Below, in pieces: positions 1-12,050 of a stretch of 64,000 nt of DNA. This DNA is from Adiantum capillus-veneris (taxonomy: Eukaryota > Streptophyta > Polypodiopsida > Polypodiales > Pteridaceae), in the NCBI GenBank assembly GCA_014529385.2, contig CM043965.1:16877912-16941911 (forward strand), written 5' to 3'. The position numbers and the translations under genes are program-made. Every line of letters starts with the position of its first letter. Within the stretch, counting starts at the first letter, position 1. Under the pieces are notes generated by a model. The model ran no database searches. It had not been told where the DNA came from and saw only the letters and a list, made by a program, of their open reading frames with translations.

Positions 1-11
1 CAGATGAATCA

Positions 12-1088
12 ATGAGGGATTTCCCACCCTATGTTCCTATAGTTGAGGAGCAGTGGCCAGAGAAGTTATGGAAGGCTGTTCGATATGCCCAAAAAAGAGA
101 AGAGGATGCTCGACCAGCACCATTTCCTGAAATCACATTAGATAGACCACAAATGAGTGTTGATGAGAGGTCATATCATGGTGACGTAGGATCGATATCC
201 TCCGAAGACAGTAGACCTGCATCGTTAAGAACTTTGCCACAGTACATGGGAGATTTTGAGGCAAAGTCTGAGATTGTGAGAGTTCCATCACAGAGGCTAG
301 GAGGGACAAAAGAATTGGACACAAAAATTTTGACTGACTTGCTATCCACGCCAGTGAACTGCACAATTACGTTGGCAGAACTTTTGAAAATCAGGCCAAG
401 TATGTGGACGGATATAGGAAAATGCTTGGAAAAAATTGGGATCAAAAGCCCGTTAAGGTTCCTGGAAAAAGAGCTAGATGAGATCGAGAAGCCTAGATCA
501 AATGTAAGACCGGTACCTCTGAACAAAGTAGGAGAGTACTGTGAAGGAGAAGATGGTAATGCCACTTTGCCTGTCGAGTACAATGGGATTGAAACGAAAG
601 CTATACTTGACAGTGGAGCATGAATTGCCATAGCAACAAAATGAATATGGGAGAAATGGGGTAGGCCCGCCTTTAGAACAACCAGAATAAAATTAAAGTT
701 AGCTGATGGGCATGTGGAAAGACCCATGGGATTGCTAGAAGCGATAGTGGTGTCTTCTTGTGGTATAGAGTATGCACATACTTTTGCCATAGTTGACTTT
801 GGCAAGAAAAATAACTATGAAATCATCCTTGGAAGACCATTCATGAGACAACTCAAGATGGTACAAGATTGGGGTTATGATTATGTATATTTGAGACATG
901 CTGAAACCACAACACGTGTAAATATGAAAAATCATAGTTACCAAGATGTAACTAGAACGCCCGTGGAAGATTTTGATTCTGCAACACAAGTGGATCAACA
1001 GACCATCCGTGGATGGGCAAAAAGAAAGAAATCTGGATGTGCGGAGCATCGGAGTGTAGTGACTTTGGGAGAAATGAGAATGCCTTAG
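12..1088 (+). pseudogene. Gag-end / retropepsin (aspartic protease) region of element A
   Basis: This is the protease that would mature the Gag-Pol polyprotein. The active-site motif ILDSGA is at about 602-620 and the C-terminal flap motif IILGRPFMRQ at about 820-850, with a YLRH end typical of plant Ty3 proteases. Upstream is a proline-poor gag tail containing a VNCTITLAELLKI-like stretch. In-frame TGA codons follow the catalytic loop (621-623 and about 642), and the frame moves to the next ORF between about 1013 and 1088. The copy is inactive as read. The N-terminus lies outside the window. Family assignment is secure from the two protease motifs; the lineage within Ty3 is not resolved. Confidence 0.8.
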
Positions 1089-3255
1089 AGAGGGTCTTAG
1101 AAGATGATGCTTACATAAGAGAACCTTTTTCGGAAGAGGCGTTAGAACCGCTAGAGTGGACTCAGATATTGGCTACTTTGGATGTCTGTGTTAATGAGAC
1201 CACACCAACAAAATTTTGCGATGAGAATGGGTATGACATAGTCCCCTACTACATGCTAAGGGTTATGTGTGAGACAGATGAAGAATCTGAGTATGAGTTC
1301 AAAACGGGGTTATCAGCTATGGCGATATCACAAAACCAGATACCTAGCCCGAATACTGGTCATATAGAAATAGGTGCTCTTTGCGATCAGTGTGCGATAA
1401 CACACTTGATTACAAACTGTCCAACTCAAATGCATAGTACAAAGGAGGAGCCGCAAGTCAACGAAGCAAAGTTGCAGGAAGAAGGGATAAGATCCAAATA
1501 AGATGCTTCAGGTCGAGCGCCTACAAACGAGCAATATGAAGACTTGGAATCAATCAAAGAAGAGGTGCAACAAGTGATAGGAAGTTCAGACACTATTGGT
1601 GACATTTCAACAGCTGAAGTCGAGGAAGAAGAGCCTATGACTCTGCAGGAACCAAATGCTGATTTTGTCTCTCCAAAAGACATATCAGAGGAAATGGTGG
1701 TCAAGCAGTAGCTAGAAGACACAGATGAACTCAGAAGTGTGAACAATGAAGAAGAAGACGACAAGGAGTCCAGGCCAAAGATTGCTCAAGTCACTCAAGA
1801 GAACACAGGCAATCTAGTACCAAAGAAGATCAACTTTTTGCTAAGTGCACAAGACAGAGTCAAGATGAATTTTATGGCAAAAATTGATACAAATTCCATG
1901 ACTAATGTCATGTCATATGGCATGTGGTTACTTCTAGATGTTATAAGTATGGGGATTGCAGAAGCTACTCTCCAACTACACTCGCAGAATGTCAAAGAAA
2001 AATTCTTGGTGGTAGATTCTCGACAAATAGGAACACACTTGATTTTGTCCAAGCCATGGGAAAAAGTCTTTGAAAACGAGCCTGAATCTTCAACAATGGT
2101 CATCACGACAAGCTATCAAGTGGCAACAGAGGTCAAGCCTACAACAGTTCAAAGATTCTTGGCTATTAAGAAAAGCAAAGCTAAAATAATCCCACAGTCT
2201 CTAGCCCAGCCAATGCAAGTGCAAGACAAAGCCTCTACATCAAAAGCCAAACCATCAACAAAACAATGGAAACCCAAGCAAAAAGTCTATCAACCAAAGT
2301 TTCCATCAACCGAAAGTCTCCAAAGGAAGTCAAAACAGGTCAACCAAGTGCTAGTGTCTAAGGCACATATTAAAGTTAATGATCCAATTTGGATACAGTC
2401 ACAGGAACAACCTCAACAAGCAAAGGTAACAGGATGGATCACATCAAGCGCGTCAATTATTGCACAAGGCTACAAGAAACGAAATTCAGATGTTTGGGTC
2501 AACAAGCCCAAGATGACAGCCTGGCGATATCTATCCCATGACAACCACTCAGTTAGGAATCAACAAAGCCGTCAACGTCAATCACATAACTCAACCAAGA
2601 GAAAGGACAGGTACAAAAAGCAAAAGAGAAGGTCTTTCACTGGACAAACCATACGACAAGTCTGGGTAATGAAATCAGAATTCTACCAGACTACCCAACA
2701 AAGTCAAGTGAAGATCACCTCCAAGCAAGTCCAAAGATTCATTCCAGTCGAGTTACTAGAAGCACAAGGATTCTATGAGGGTAACTTTCAAATCTGGTTA
2801 CCTAAGGTAGTAGCTTATCAAGGAATCACCCATGAAAAGCAAGAAACATCAAGAAATGAAGAGCAGCCACCCGCTACACCCAAGAGTACTACAACCTGTA
2901 GATGGATCCCTCGTCAATTACTACAAGAGCACGGCTTTTACAAAAGTAACAGCCATATTTGGAAATTAAAGACAAGGTACCATCAAGTCAAAGAAGAAAC
3001 AAGGCAAGTGGCAAAGGAGATCACACCAGGCCCAAGAACAATGTGGGTTCCAAAATCCTCAATTGAGGCTCAACAACAAGAAAGATACACAACTCCTTTA
3101 TAGCCTCTTAACAACAAAAAGAAAGCAACGGTAAATGAGGAGGTCACAGTTTTGAAGAACACTATCTGGAAGAAGAAGACTTCATCAACCATTGCTTCAA
3201 CATCATTACCTGTCTCATCAGGCGACCACAATTTGCTACCAAGGAATGAAGAGTA
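1013..3255 (+). pseudogene. Element A ORF2: second retropepsin-like domain with W-V-P-K repeat tail
   Basis: One frame runs through three in-frame stops (TAA 1499-1501, TAG 1709-1711, TAG 3101-3103). An acidic linker carries a CCHC-like cluster (CDQCAITHLITNC, about 1386-1424). A domain at about 1860-2100 has the retropepsin spacing, with IDTNS in place of DTGS and HLILSKPWEKV in place of the ILG flap, so the glycine expected after the catalytic DT is missing. About 300 basic residues follow with a recurring unit, [I/V/W]-[I/V]-P-x3-L-x3-GFY-x2-N-x2-IW, best seen at about 2735-2806 and 2899-2970, plus MWVPK at about 3041. Function is unknown. The similar module in G2 suggests a conserved C-terminal part of a Ty3 polyprotein (inference). 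Confidence 0.6.
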
Positions 3256-4599
3256 GATATATGCCAATGTATTGGACAACATGGCATCTCAAACAGAAAC
3301 TAACGAGAAAGGCCTAAACATCAAAAGCATATGGAATTGGATTTCAGGCCGCGATCAGGTAAGTCCAAGTCGCCATTAAACTTACATGACATAAGAGTCT
3401 AGAGTCGGGCAGCTAAGCCACTAAATGAGCGAAGTGTCAGACCCAAGCTTCAAGTTAATATTTTTCTGTGGTCTATGAGTCTAGCTAATAGGTATAAGCT
3501 CAAGCTGGAGAGTTGAGCATACATAAAGTCATGTCGCTCATGCTGGAAGAGGTGAACATAAGAGTCAAAGTCCATATAATATATAAGGTGGAGAAGGTGG
3601 AGTAGTCCAAAACAAAAACACTCACGCACTTGACACAGTGAGGAAGAGTGGAGAAACCTCGAAAGCAAAAACCCTTCTTGTGAGTAGTGAAAGATTTTGA
3701 AGCACTCATGCTATATGTTTTGCTCACTACACTAACTCCATGAAGAACCCATCAATACTCTTCTCTCGCACCGCATCTTGTTTAACATGCATAACTCTGA
3801 GCAAGTATATAGATGTCCCATCATTGGACATATGCATTAGGACTATCTTTTTTATTCCACTCATTCACTTACACAAAAAAATGACGATGACCAAGCGGAA
3901 ACAGGTTTTATAAGCCTTTTCTCAACAACAATGACTCTGATTGCAAGCTACTAACACTTATCCATGTATATCAAGTCCATACTAGTAGCCATATGGCCAT
4001 ATGTACTTTAACTCAGCATAACTCTATAACATCAGAACCTAAGTACATATAGCCTCGCATTTAATTATGACTAAAGACATTTTTTCCCACTGGGTTTTTC
4101 CCTTTAGTCTTATCCAGGTATCCAAGCCCTTCATTTTGTATATACGCTACATTTTACTTTTACTCTTTTATTTTTTATAGCAACAAAAACAAGAAGAACC
4201 ACGATATCCCCACCCTACTAATTGCAAATCTACTGACAAGTCAAAAGGGAGAGGCCAAAAAACATCTTGACAAAGCTTCAAGTCAACTTACAGGTACGAC
4301 TTCCAGATAACAACCACAGGAAAAGCAAACCAGAGCTACAATGACAACGACTTGTTGCACCAACAAGTCGATACAACCTCATGCAATTCAAGATACAACA
4401 ACCAATCGGAGGGGGAGAGTTCCAGGCTTCAGATACACTACAGGTACAACTTCAAGGAAGCTTTAACATCACGCAAAGCAACCAACTACAGAACAGGCTG
4501 CCACAACAACTTCAACCAGCACCAAGACATCAAGAGCTCGTCAAGGCCAGCAAAGACATAAGGTCTTGTCGGGGACGACAAGAATTCGGAGGGGGAGAG
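3256..4599 (+). other. 3' untranslated region of element A with two polypurine tracts
   Basis: No gene was recognised here. The polypurine tract directly before the LTR is GGAGGGGGAGAG at 4588-4599. A second copy of the same string, including the C before it and the T after it, sits 180 bp upstream at 4408-4420. Plus-strand DNA synthesis normally starts at the LTR-adjacent tract. The upstream one may be a decoy or a duplication by-product. Confidence 0.6.
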
Positions 4600-5669
4600 T
4601 GTTGAAAGGACGCCCTTTCAACAACGTTTCCATAAAGTTTCCATTAAGATTCCTCAAAGATTCTGTAAAGATTCCACATGAAGATGGTGATGAAGTAATG
4701 AAGATGAAGATGGATGCTGCAACATGAAGATACGAGTTCAAGGACGTCATTGAATATCCCGTTATTATTATTTGGAGCCATTACGGCCACTTTTGTAATG
4801 TTTACGGGAACCTCATATTTTAAATCGGCACTTGTATTTTGGCCGTAGATGCTTGTATAATGAGTAAAGCCAACTCAGTTTCTTGTAATTAAGCTCTGTA
4901 GAAGCCTAGGGACAATTCAGGTCATTTGGCCGGACATTAGGTTTGAAGGCTTTGTATATAAGATGAAACCTAAGGCTTTGTAAAAAAGACATTACGTTAT
5001 CTCAAATAATATACAGTTGTGGGTTCTGCAGCACACAGTAGTGAGCTTCACGCACACACACCGTCGCACACACTAATCACATTGCTGATACGAGAGTAGG
5101 AGTGTGTTAGCATCGAGGAGCTCTCCGCGTCGACGCAAGCAATGCAAGCCGAGGACCACATCGCGAGCCCGCGTGCTACGAGCTATATTTGGTCGTAAGT
5201 ACCTCAAACGACATATGTTCTGAATGATCGAGTAGTCGTTAGAATCAGGGCGAGAAGCTCTTCGTGTTGATGTCTTTGTAGATCAGTTTCGGAAACTTTG
5301 GAAATTGCTGTTTTGAGTCTATCGCGACAGCGATTAGAGGTCTTACAGTTATTGTTTTCAGGTTTTAGGTGTTTGACCATATAGGATATGTCCTTGTGAG
5401 TCTTGCCCTCCGATTTCGAGTCATTCCGATATGATTTGAGACTGTTTCGAGCTTGTAGTGTTTCGTAGGATGCGCTGTCTGTTTCTTTGCTTTATGGTAG
5501 TGTTGTGGTAGGATTAGTGATTGTAGAGTGTTGTTCGTGTCTAGCTCAGGGTTGACAACCCAGAGATTGCCTCCATGCCCTAGTCGGGTCAGCTACGTTC
5601 TCGGATTGACAGTTTGTTGTTCTGTGTTCTCGCTGTGCTCCATCGTCCGTCGCGGCGTACCCGCTAACA
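4600..5669 (+). repeat. 3' LTR of element A
   Basis: It starts with TGTTGAAAGG immediately after a polypurine tract. A TATA-like TATATAAG lies at 4955-4962. The most likely end is CTAACA at 5664-5669, which gives TGTT...AACA ends. The end is inferred because no 5' LTR is available for comparison and no target duplication could be confirmed. Confidence 0.65.
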
Positions 5670-5983
5670 ACCAATCATAGATTTTATTGCTTTTGTGTTT
5701 TTCTTTGCAAACAACTGACGTTCTGTGTAGAAGTTTATTACTCTTTGTAGCATTTGAAATTAGATGTTTCTTATTGTTTGAAAATCAAAGAGGACGTATA
5801 AATAATCATCATAATAATAACTGCATTGAGAAACTCATAGCATTGTTGTATTTATTATGCCGTACAGAGAGTGCATTGCAATGTATATGTTTGCTCACAA
5901 CATAGGTGATCGATATGAGGATTGACTAGTGTGCATTGCAAATCTCATATTGTGCAAGTTTGATTACTTTCCTAGTGAATGGT
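5670..5983. other. Short flank between element A and LARD1
   Basis: No gene was recognised. The last five bases, ATGGT (5979-5983), are repeated at 11963-11967 and form the target-site duplication of LARD1. Before that insertion this flank was therefore continuous with the sequence just upstream of the hAT remnant. Confidence 0.6.
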
Positions 5984-6937
5984 TGTTGGAGGCTCGCCAT
6001 AGCATAGGCAATCTCCCACAAATCTATCAATCCGGAGAGAGAGAGCATGACCCGGCTAGGGCTTGGAGGCATCACACAAAGAATGTGCGAGAGCGTCATC
6101 GGATGCAAAGATTGAGAGGATTCAAGAGCGTGCATCCTCCAATGCAAATAGAAATCATCCCAAATCAACTAATGCTAATTGCACATCAAGCATCAATTTC
6201 AAGCAATCATCTACACACATCAAGCAACGAAGTGAAACACACTAATTTTGGAATCTCTCAAGAACAACTCTAATTACATGCATGGACGATTAAGCACACA
6301 AGATCGCATTCAAGTCGGCCACCCCAACCATGCCCATCATGGTGCCCAAATCAAGTCACACATAATCAAATTAAGCTCAAGGCTTCTTAAACCTACACAC
6401 ACACAAGCACACCATTAGAGGACAACTCTAATCCCTCAATCACGAGTACGCCCACTCCGCTTAATGGAGAGAGTTAGATAAGGACTCCACTAATCGGAGA
6501 AGCTGAGCATAAGTAAGAGTTAGATTAGACAAGATCAACACTTCAAAACAATGAAGGAAAGTAGATAAACATGATTGACAGCATAATGAAGACTAGATTA
6601 ATTAAGAGAGGATTACACTAATTACATGTGATTAGAACTAACCTTCTAAGCATGGGCATTAAGCTCAAAGGCTAGGCCATCAAGACCTCCTCTATGGAGA
6701 GAGTTCTCAAAAGGACCACTCAAGAATGACCTCTCATTAAGCATAGGGCTCTTTTATAGTTTTGGGCCTCAAACCCTTCAACTATGGGATAAAGTGAGCT
6801 CTCTAGCCTAGACTCCTACAACTTTGGAACTCCTAAATGAGCCCAAGCCCTATACAATGAAAAGTAAATGCTGTGTACATCCATAACATATCCACAACTT
6901 GGTGCATAATTGGTGTAGCCATTAGCCGCTTCTAACA
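5984..6937 (-). repeat. LARD1 3' LTR
   Basis: On the minus strand it reads TGTTAGAAGCGG to CCTCCAACA. It retains a TATA box (CTATAAAAG; plus-strand 6750-6760) that the other LTR has lost. It is about 954 bp long and matches 11010-11962 nearly throughout. Confidence 0.93.
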
Positions 6938-6950
6938 TTCCCCCCTTCCT
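6938..6950 (-). other. LARD1 polypurine tract
   Basis: On the minus strand this is AGGAAGGGGGGAA directly abutting the 3' LTR start TGTTAG. It is the expected primer for plus-strand DNA synthesis and fixes the element's orientation. Confidence 0.85.
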
Positions 6951-9900
6951 AATTTGGCGCACGTCCTCGTGTGCCGGTGAAGCAAGACACGGTGACATGG
7001 TAGAAAGCAAGTCCAAGGAAGAAATGTTGAGCTGCAAACATAAGAACAAGTAATGAGCATCAAAGACCACCAATAATGAATAAAACATGAAGCATAAATG
7101 AACAATCATGCAAAGTGCTTTTTTGCTTCTAAAAGATGGGTTAATCATAGTAAAAAACTAGACAACATAAAGTAAAAAAATACTCAAACTATTGTGAAGA
7201 TTAAACCACTTGAAATTTCAGTTTTATGCATGAAACACAAGCAATCAATTATGACCCTAGGCTAATGCAAGTTCATAAACCTACTAGCCTAAAAACTATG
7301 TGAACAATCTTAATAAATTATTCAAGTCTATCATGTCTATGGGCTATAAACAAGCTCCTAATCTATTAGTACATTGTCAAAGATTTTTGAAGCTCATGGA
7401 AGTTTTGATTTAGTCATTCATTGTAAAATTAAAGCACAATCACAAGGCTACCACCCCAAGGCAAGTCTAGGTGCGACTCTCGGCTCCTTGAACCCTCAAG
7501 AAGGTTTTCCAAAAGCCTACTAGCTTACCAAGGCGACGGCTAACCCCTATCAACCCAGGGCATCGGTTTAGGGCCTTGACCAAGCGAGCCAAGGTGATTC
7601 CCCTCTCCTACCAAGTGCCAATAAGGCGCTAGGCCTCACACAGACACAACATAACATAGAATTTTTATTTTCATGTGCCTTAGTAGCATTTTTGCTACTT
7701 TTTTGGACACTTCTTTGCTTCATGATTCATTTTTTAGCACATTTTTATTGCTTCCTTTATGAGATGTTTATGACAATTGGACTAAAAAAGATTAAAGCCT
7801 AATCATAGCCCTAGGTCATGACAAAAATGAGTGGAATATTACGACTATCACTAAGAATCTAGGACTAGCAAGAAATGAACCTACAGTAACCTAAGGTCAA
7901 GTCTAATTACCTATGATTTACATACATAAAACCTAATTTTTTGTGAGTTAATTTTCACAAACTAGGGTGTTGAAACTTTACGATGCCTAACTTTCTAACC
8001 TGAAAAAAACCATAGCTTAGAAGCAAAATTTCACTTAAACCAAGCAAGAGAGTGGAGAGATGAACAAAGAGCAAAATCATGGAAGAATTACACCTATTTA
8101 TGCTCTTTGAGCACCCGTGAGCAAGCATCCTTTGTGTAGAGAAGTCTCTTGATCCATTTTATTTGCAAAAAGAAGCCTTTTGAAGCTAAGTGTAAACACA
8201 AGCTACAAAAGCCAATTATTGAAAAGCCACACAAAAATCATTAATGAAAACCTAAAGCTAGGGTCTTGAATACCTGAATTTGCCAAAGGGAAAAAACCCA
8301 AGGGAAAAAAATGCCTTTGGTTATGCACATGATGCTCTAATGTAGCAAATTTATGCATACATAACAACCATGAGAGATAATGAGCTTCTACATAAGCAAT
8401 TTTTGCAATGTTTACAATCTCTCATGCATGGTTCAAAGTTGACTAAGTGTTAGCTTACTTAAAATATGGAATTTAAAACAAGTCAAGAGCTAAAAAATAA
8501 TACAACTTTGATGAAATGAAGTGGCTCTCGATAGCCAAATTTTACATTTTAAAGCTTTTCGAAAAGTTGGCTAACAACTAGCTCAATTGAAATTTTACAT
8601 TTTTGAGTGCAATCTATGAGCTAGAGATGACTGCAACTTCATGAAATGAAAGTGAGTGGCTCTTGATAGCCAAATTTTACATTTTAAAAGCTCAAAAGTT
8701 GGCCAAACACTATCTCAAATGAAAAAAATGCATTTCTAGACCAAGCTATGAGCTAGCATTACAACTTTAATCCACACATTTGGAATGGCTCTAATTAGCC
8801 AAATTCTGCAATATTGCAATGATGACCCCTTCTTGGATCATTTGGAATCACACACCTGCCACATCCTTCTTCAAAAGAAATTCAATTGTTAGTGCTTTTA
8901 GCATTTGAACATTCAATACAAGCACTAGAAATGCATGATCATCCACAACCCCAAAAGTTTTAATGCTATCACATGGCCATTCAAGAAACCCAATTTAGTG
9001 CTATGCCATGATTTTTGCATACTTCTTAAGCACTAAAAAAGTATCGAGCAATGCCGAATTTAAACTTTCAATGCACACCCTCGATGATCACATCCAACTA
9101 GAACTCATACGGCATGCATAGCAAGGGAAAAAGAAGAGCATAAGATGAAGTGAATTGAAGCTCCCTCGAAGCATCAAAACCTTGTTTTTTATCATTGGCC
9201 ACCATCCCTTAAAAAAAAGATCATTGATTAGTGCATGAGGAAGTTTTTATTCAACCTAAACTTCAAAATCTATCACATTCCCCCACAACTTGGAAATTTT
9301 TATGTAGCTTTACAAAAAATTGCTCACCCATTGCACAATAAATCAATGCATTTGCTTCTCATGCTCTCATGTAGCATATTTTGACATTGGAAGCGAGAAA
9401 ATAGAGACAAGGAGGCATTTGATCAAATAGACCCAAATGATTAGCTCATGCCCAAATGCATTGTGTAGCATACATAACAAAAATAGTGTCACCTCCTCAA
9501 ATGATCAATTTTTGTTGGATCATCTAATGCATGGAGCTCTTGACCCTATTTTGTGAGTCCTCAATATCAACAGGCGATTTTAATATCAACTGTGCCCATG
9601 AAGGGAGTGGGGTGATCGGTGTGGGAATATGTGTGAGGAGCAAAGAAAGAAAGAAAGAAAAAATCGTTTCTTTTTTTTACTTTAAAAAAAAAACTTTTTT
9701 TATATATTTTTTTATAAAGGCCTTTTAAATTCAGACGCCCATGCAAATCCAATTTTGTTTTCTTGTGCTTTCACACTCTTTTTATTATCTTTGTTGACTT
9801 TGTTTCTCTTTCTCTCACCTAGATTCTTTCCTCACATGCCTTGTCTTTTGTTGACTTTACTCCCTTTTCACACACCTAAAAACAAGCATGCACATGTGCT

Positions 9901-10990
9901 TGACCCCCCACCCCCTTTGTTTGCTTGTGCACTACACTTTACACACACCCAAATTGAGGATGACACACACCCCTCTTAAATGATGCACACACCTAAATCA
10001 AGTAAGTGCACACACACACACACACCCAATTTAAGTAAATGCACACACACCTAAATCAAGTAAGTGCACACACACAAAAATTAGGTGCACAAATCCAAAT
10101 TTTTTGCCCAATTAGCAACGAAATTAGGCCAATTCCTAATGTTTGCACACACATTTCTTGCAAAATCATCAATCTTCAAGCATTTAGGTGTTCAATTTGA
10201 CCATAAATCTTCTCATCAAAGTTATTTAAAATGGGCACACACATTCAAATCTTGCCCTAATTTTGGCAATTAGGCCTACTCCATGACCGGAATAGCCTCC
10301 CATACACATCAATTTAGTGATTTGCACACACAATGTATGCAAAAATACCATTCCTCAAGCATCTAGGCATCCAATTTCATTCCAATTTCATCAAATTAGG
10401 CATAAATTCCATCAATTAGGCACACACACCTAATTTTAGCAATGATTTAGCAACTCAATGGGATCAACTTAATCAATAAAAAATTGAACGGAGTAGGTCA
10501 ATCCACTTACAATTGATTGCATCCAAGCTAATCCTTGCTCCACGCGATGATTCCATCATGCACACACATGTGTGCAACTCCGATTCGGTCCAAAATTGAT
10601 CAAAAAAATTGACCAAAATCAACACTCAATCACATGATTAGGCATAGATTAGAGCAATTAAGAGTGATGATCCTCCTCAATTAAATTAATTTAGCATACA
10701 TTCCAAATCAAAATTAGTGGTTAGGTTAGCACAATTAGCATGAAATTAGCATGGAATTAGTACAATTAGCACGAAATTAGCATGAATGGGATGCAAAATT
10801 AGTGAAGGTTAGTGAAAAATTAGTAAAATCAAAAGAGAATTTTGGGGTTTTTGGGGTGAAATGACTAAATACACATCCAATTAAACCTAATTACACTACA
10901 CACAAATCAAATACTACCTAATTACAAGAGATCGGTAATCAAATTACTCTTATCTTTTGTAACCTCAACTCCACTAGCGTAGGTAACCCG
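6951..10990 (-). other. LARD1 interior, non-coding
   Basis: The sequence is AT-rich with no recognisable protein similarity. Three internal features recur in LARD2: a conserved block at about 7441-7660, a three-unit tandem repeat at about 8500-8840, and a stretch at about 8100-8180 matching 34590-34650 inverted. From about 9890 to 10440 short CA-rich tracts are frequent. Small ORFs here are composition artefacts. Confidence 0.7.
8500..8840. repeat. Three-unit tandem repeat with a TGGCT...AGCCA hairpin
   Basis: Units of about 130 bp each contain TGGCT, six variable bases and AGCCA, at about 8522, 8657 and 8785. The flanks (CAAATTTTACATTTTAAA, AAGTTGGC) repeat too. The same three-unit array is present in inverted orientation in LARD2 (about 33930-34220). 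The array therefore predates the split of the two elements. Confidence 0.75.
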
Positions 10991-11008
10991 TCCCCGGCAG
11001 CGGCGCCA
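10991..11008 (-). other. LARD1 primer binding site (tRNA-Asp type)
   Basis: The minus strand reads TGGCGCCGCTGCCGGGGA, which differs by one base from the complement of the plant tRNA-Asp 3' end. It lies one base inside the 5' LTR and is where minus-strand reverse transcription would start. Confidence 0.88.
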
Positions 11009-11009
11009 A

Positions 11010-11962
11010 TGTTGGAGGCTCGCCATAGCATAGGCAATCTCCCACAAATCTATCAATCCGGAGAGAGAGAGAGCATGACCCGGCTAGGGCTTGGAGCATC
11101 ACACAAAGAATGTGCGAGAGCGTCATCGAATTCAAAGATTGAGAGGATTCAAGAGCGTGCATCCTCCAATGCAAATAGCAATCATCCCAAATCAACTAAT
11201 GCTAATCGCACATCAAGTATCAATTTCAAGCAATCATCTACACATCAAGCAACGAAGTGAAACACACTAATCTTGGAATCTCTCAAGCACAACTCTAATT
11301 ACATGCATTGACGATTAAGCACACAAGATCGCATTCAAGTCGGCCACCCCAACCATGCCCATCATGGTGCCCAAATCAAGTCACACATAATCAAATTAAA
11401 CTCAAGGCTTCTTAAACCTACACACACACAAGCACACCATTAGAGGACAACTCTAATCCCTCAATCATGAGTACGCCCACTCCGCTTAATCGAGAGAGTT
11501 AGATAAGGACTCCACTAATCGGAGAAGCTGAGCATAAGTAAGAGTTAGATTAGAGAAGATCAATACTTCAAAACAATGAAGGAAAGTAGATAAACATGAT
11601 TGACAGCATAATGAAGACTAGATTAATCAAGAAAGGATTACACTAATTACATGTGATTAGCACTAACCTTCTAAGCATGGGCATTAAGCTCAAAGGCTAG
11701 GCCATCAAGACCTCCTCTATGGAGAGAGTTCTCAAAAGGACCACTCAAGAATGACCTCTCATTAAGCATAGGGATCTTTTAGAGTTTTGGGCCTCAAACC
11801 CTTCAACTATGGGATAAAGTGAGCTCTCTAGCCTAGACTCATACAACTTTGGAACTCCTAAATGAGCCCAAGCCCTATACAATGAAAAGTAAATATTGTG
11901 TATATCCATAACATATCCACAACTTGGTGCATAATTGGTGTAGCCATTAGCCGCTTCTAACA
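11010..11962 (-). repeat. LARD1 5' LTR
   Basis: About 953 bp, matching 5984-6937. The position of the TATA box reads CTCTAAAAG instead of CTATAAAAG (plus-strand 11775-11785), so the promoter-bearing LTR may be weakened. Confidence 0.92.
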
Positions 11963-12050
11963 ATGGTTTTTTAGTATATATTGAAAAGGAGAAAAGTGTT
12001 TTAAAGATTGAACATGTAGTTCTTTTGTCTTCAGTTTTAATTTAAAAGAA

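Larger units (their letters stand above)
1..5669 (+). mobile_element. Ty3-type LTR retrotransposon A, 3' part, apparently non-autonomous
   Basis: The visible order is retropepsin, acidic linker with a CCHC-like cluster, second retropepsin-like domain, W-V-P-K repeat tail, long 3' untranslated stretch, polypurine tract and 3' LTR. Ty3 elements normally place RT, RNase H and integrase after the protease. None is visible between the protease and the 3' LTR, so this copy looks pol-less. The 5' LTR and most of gag lie left of the window. Whether the pol loss is a private deletion or a family trait cannot be told from one copy. Confidence 0.75.
5984..11962 (-). mobile_element. LARD1: complete non-coding LTR retrotransposon, minus orientation
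   Basis: Two near-identical LTRs (5984-6937 and 11010-11962) have TGTT...AACA ends and are flanked by a perfect 5-bp duplication ATGGT (5979-5983, 11963-11967). Orientation follows from a tRNA-Asp-type primer site next to the right LTR and a polypurine tract next to the left LTR, both on the minus strand. The roughly 4.07-kb interior has no recognisable gag or pol and no long ORF. This fits the large-retrotransposon-derivative (LARD) class, which depends on enzymes from a partner element. The LTR similarity implies a fairly young insertion. Confidence 0.93.

Noticed and set aside
8500-8840. CRISPR-like array
   Set aside because: Repeats are degenerate, only three units, in a plant retroelement; there is no constant repeat with variable spacers.
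9531-9979. Small ORFs 9531-9728 and 9755-9979
   Set aside because: T- and C-rich composition in a non-coding LARD interior; no similarity in LARD2.
10991-11008. Possible tRNA-Asp gene fragment here and at 30305
   Set aside because: Only the 18 bases complementary to the tRNA 3' end are present, next to LTRs; they are primer binding sites.
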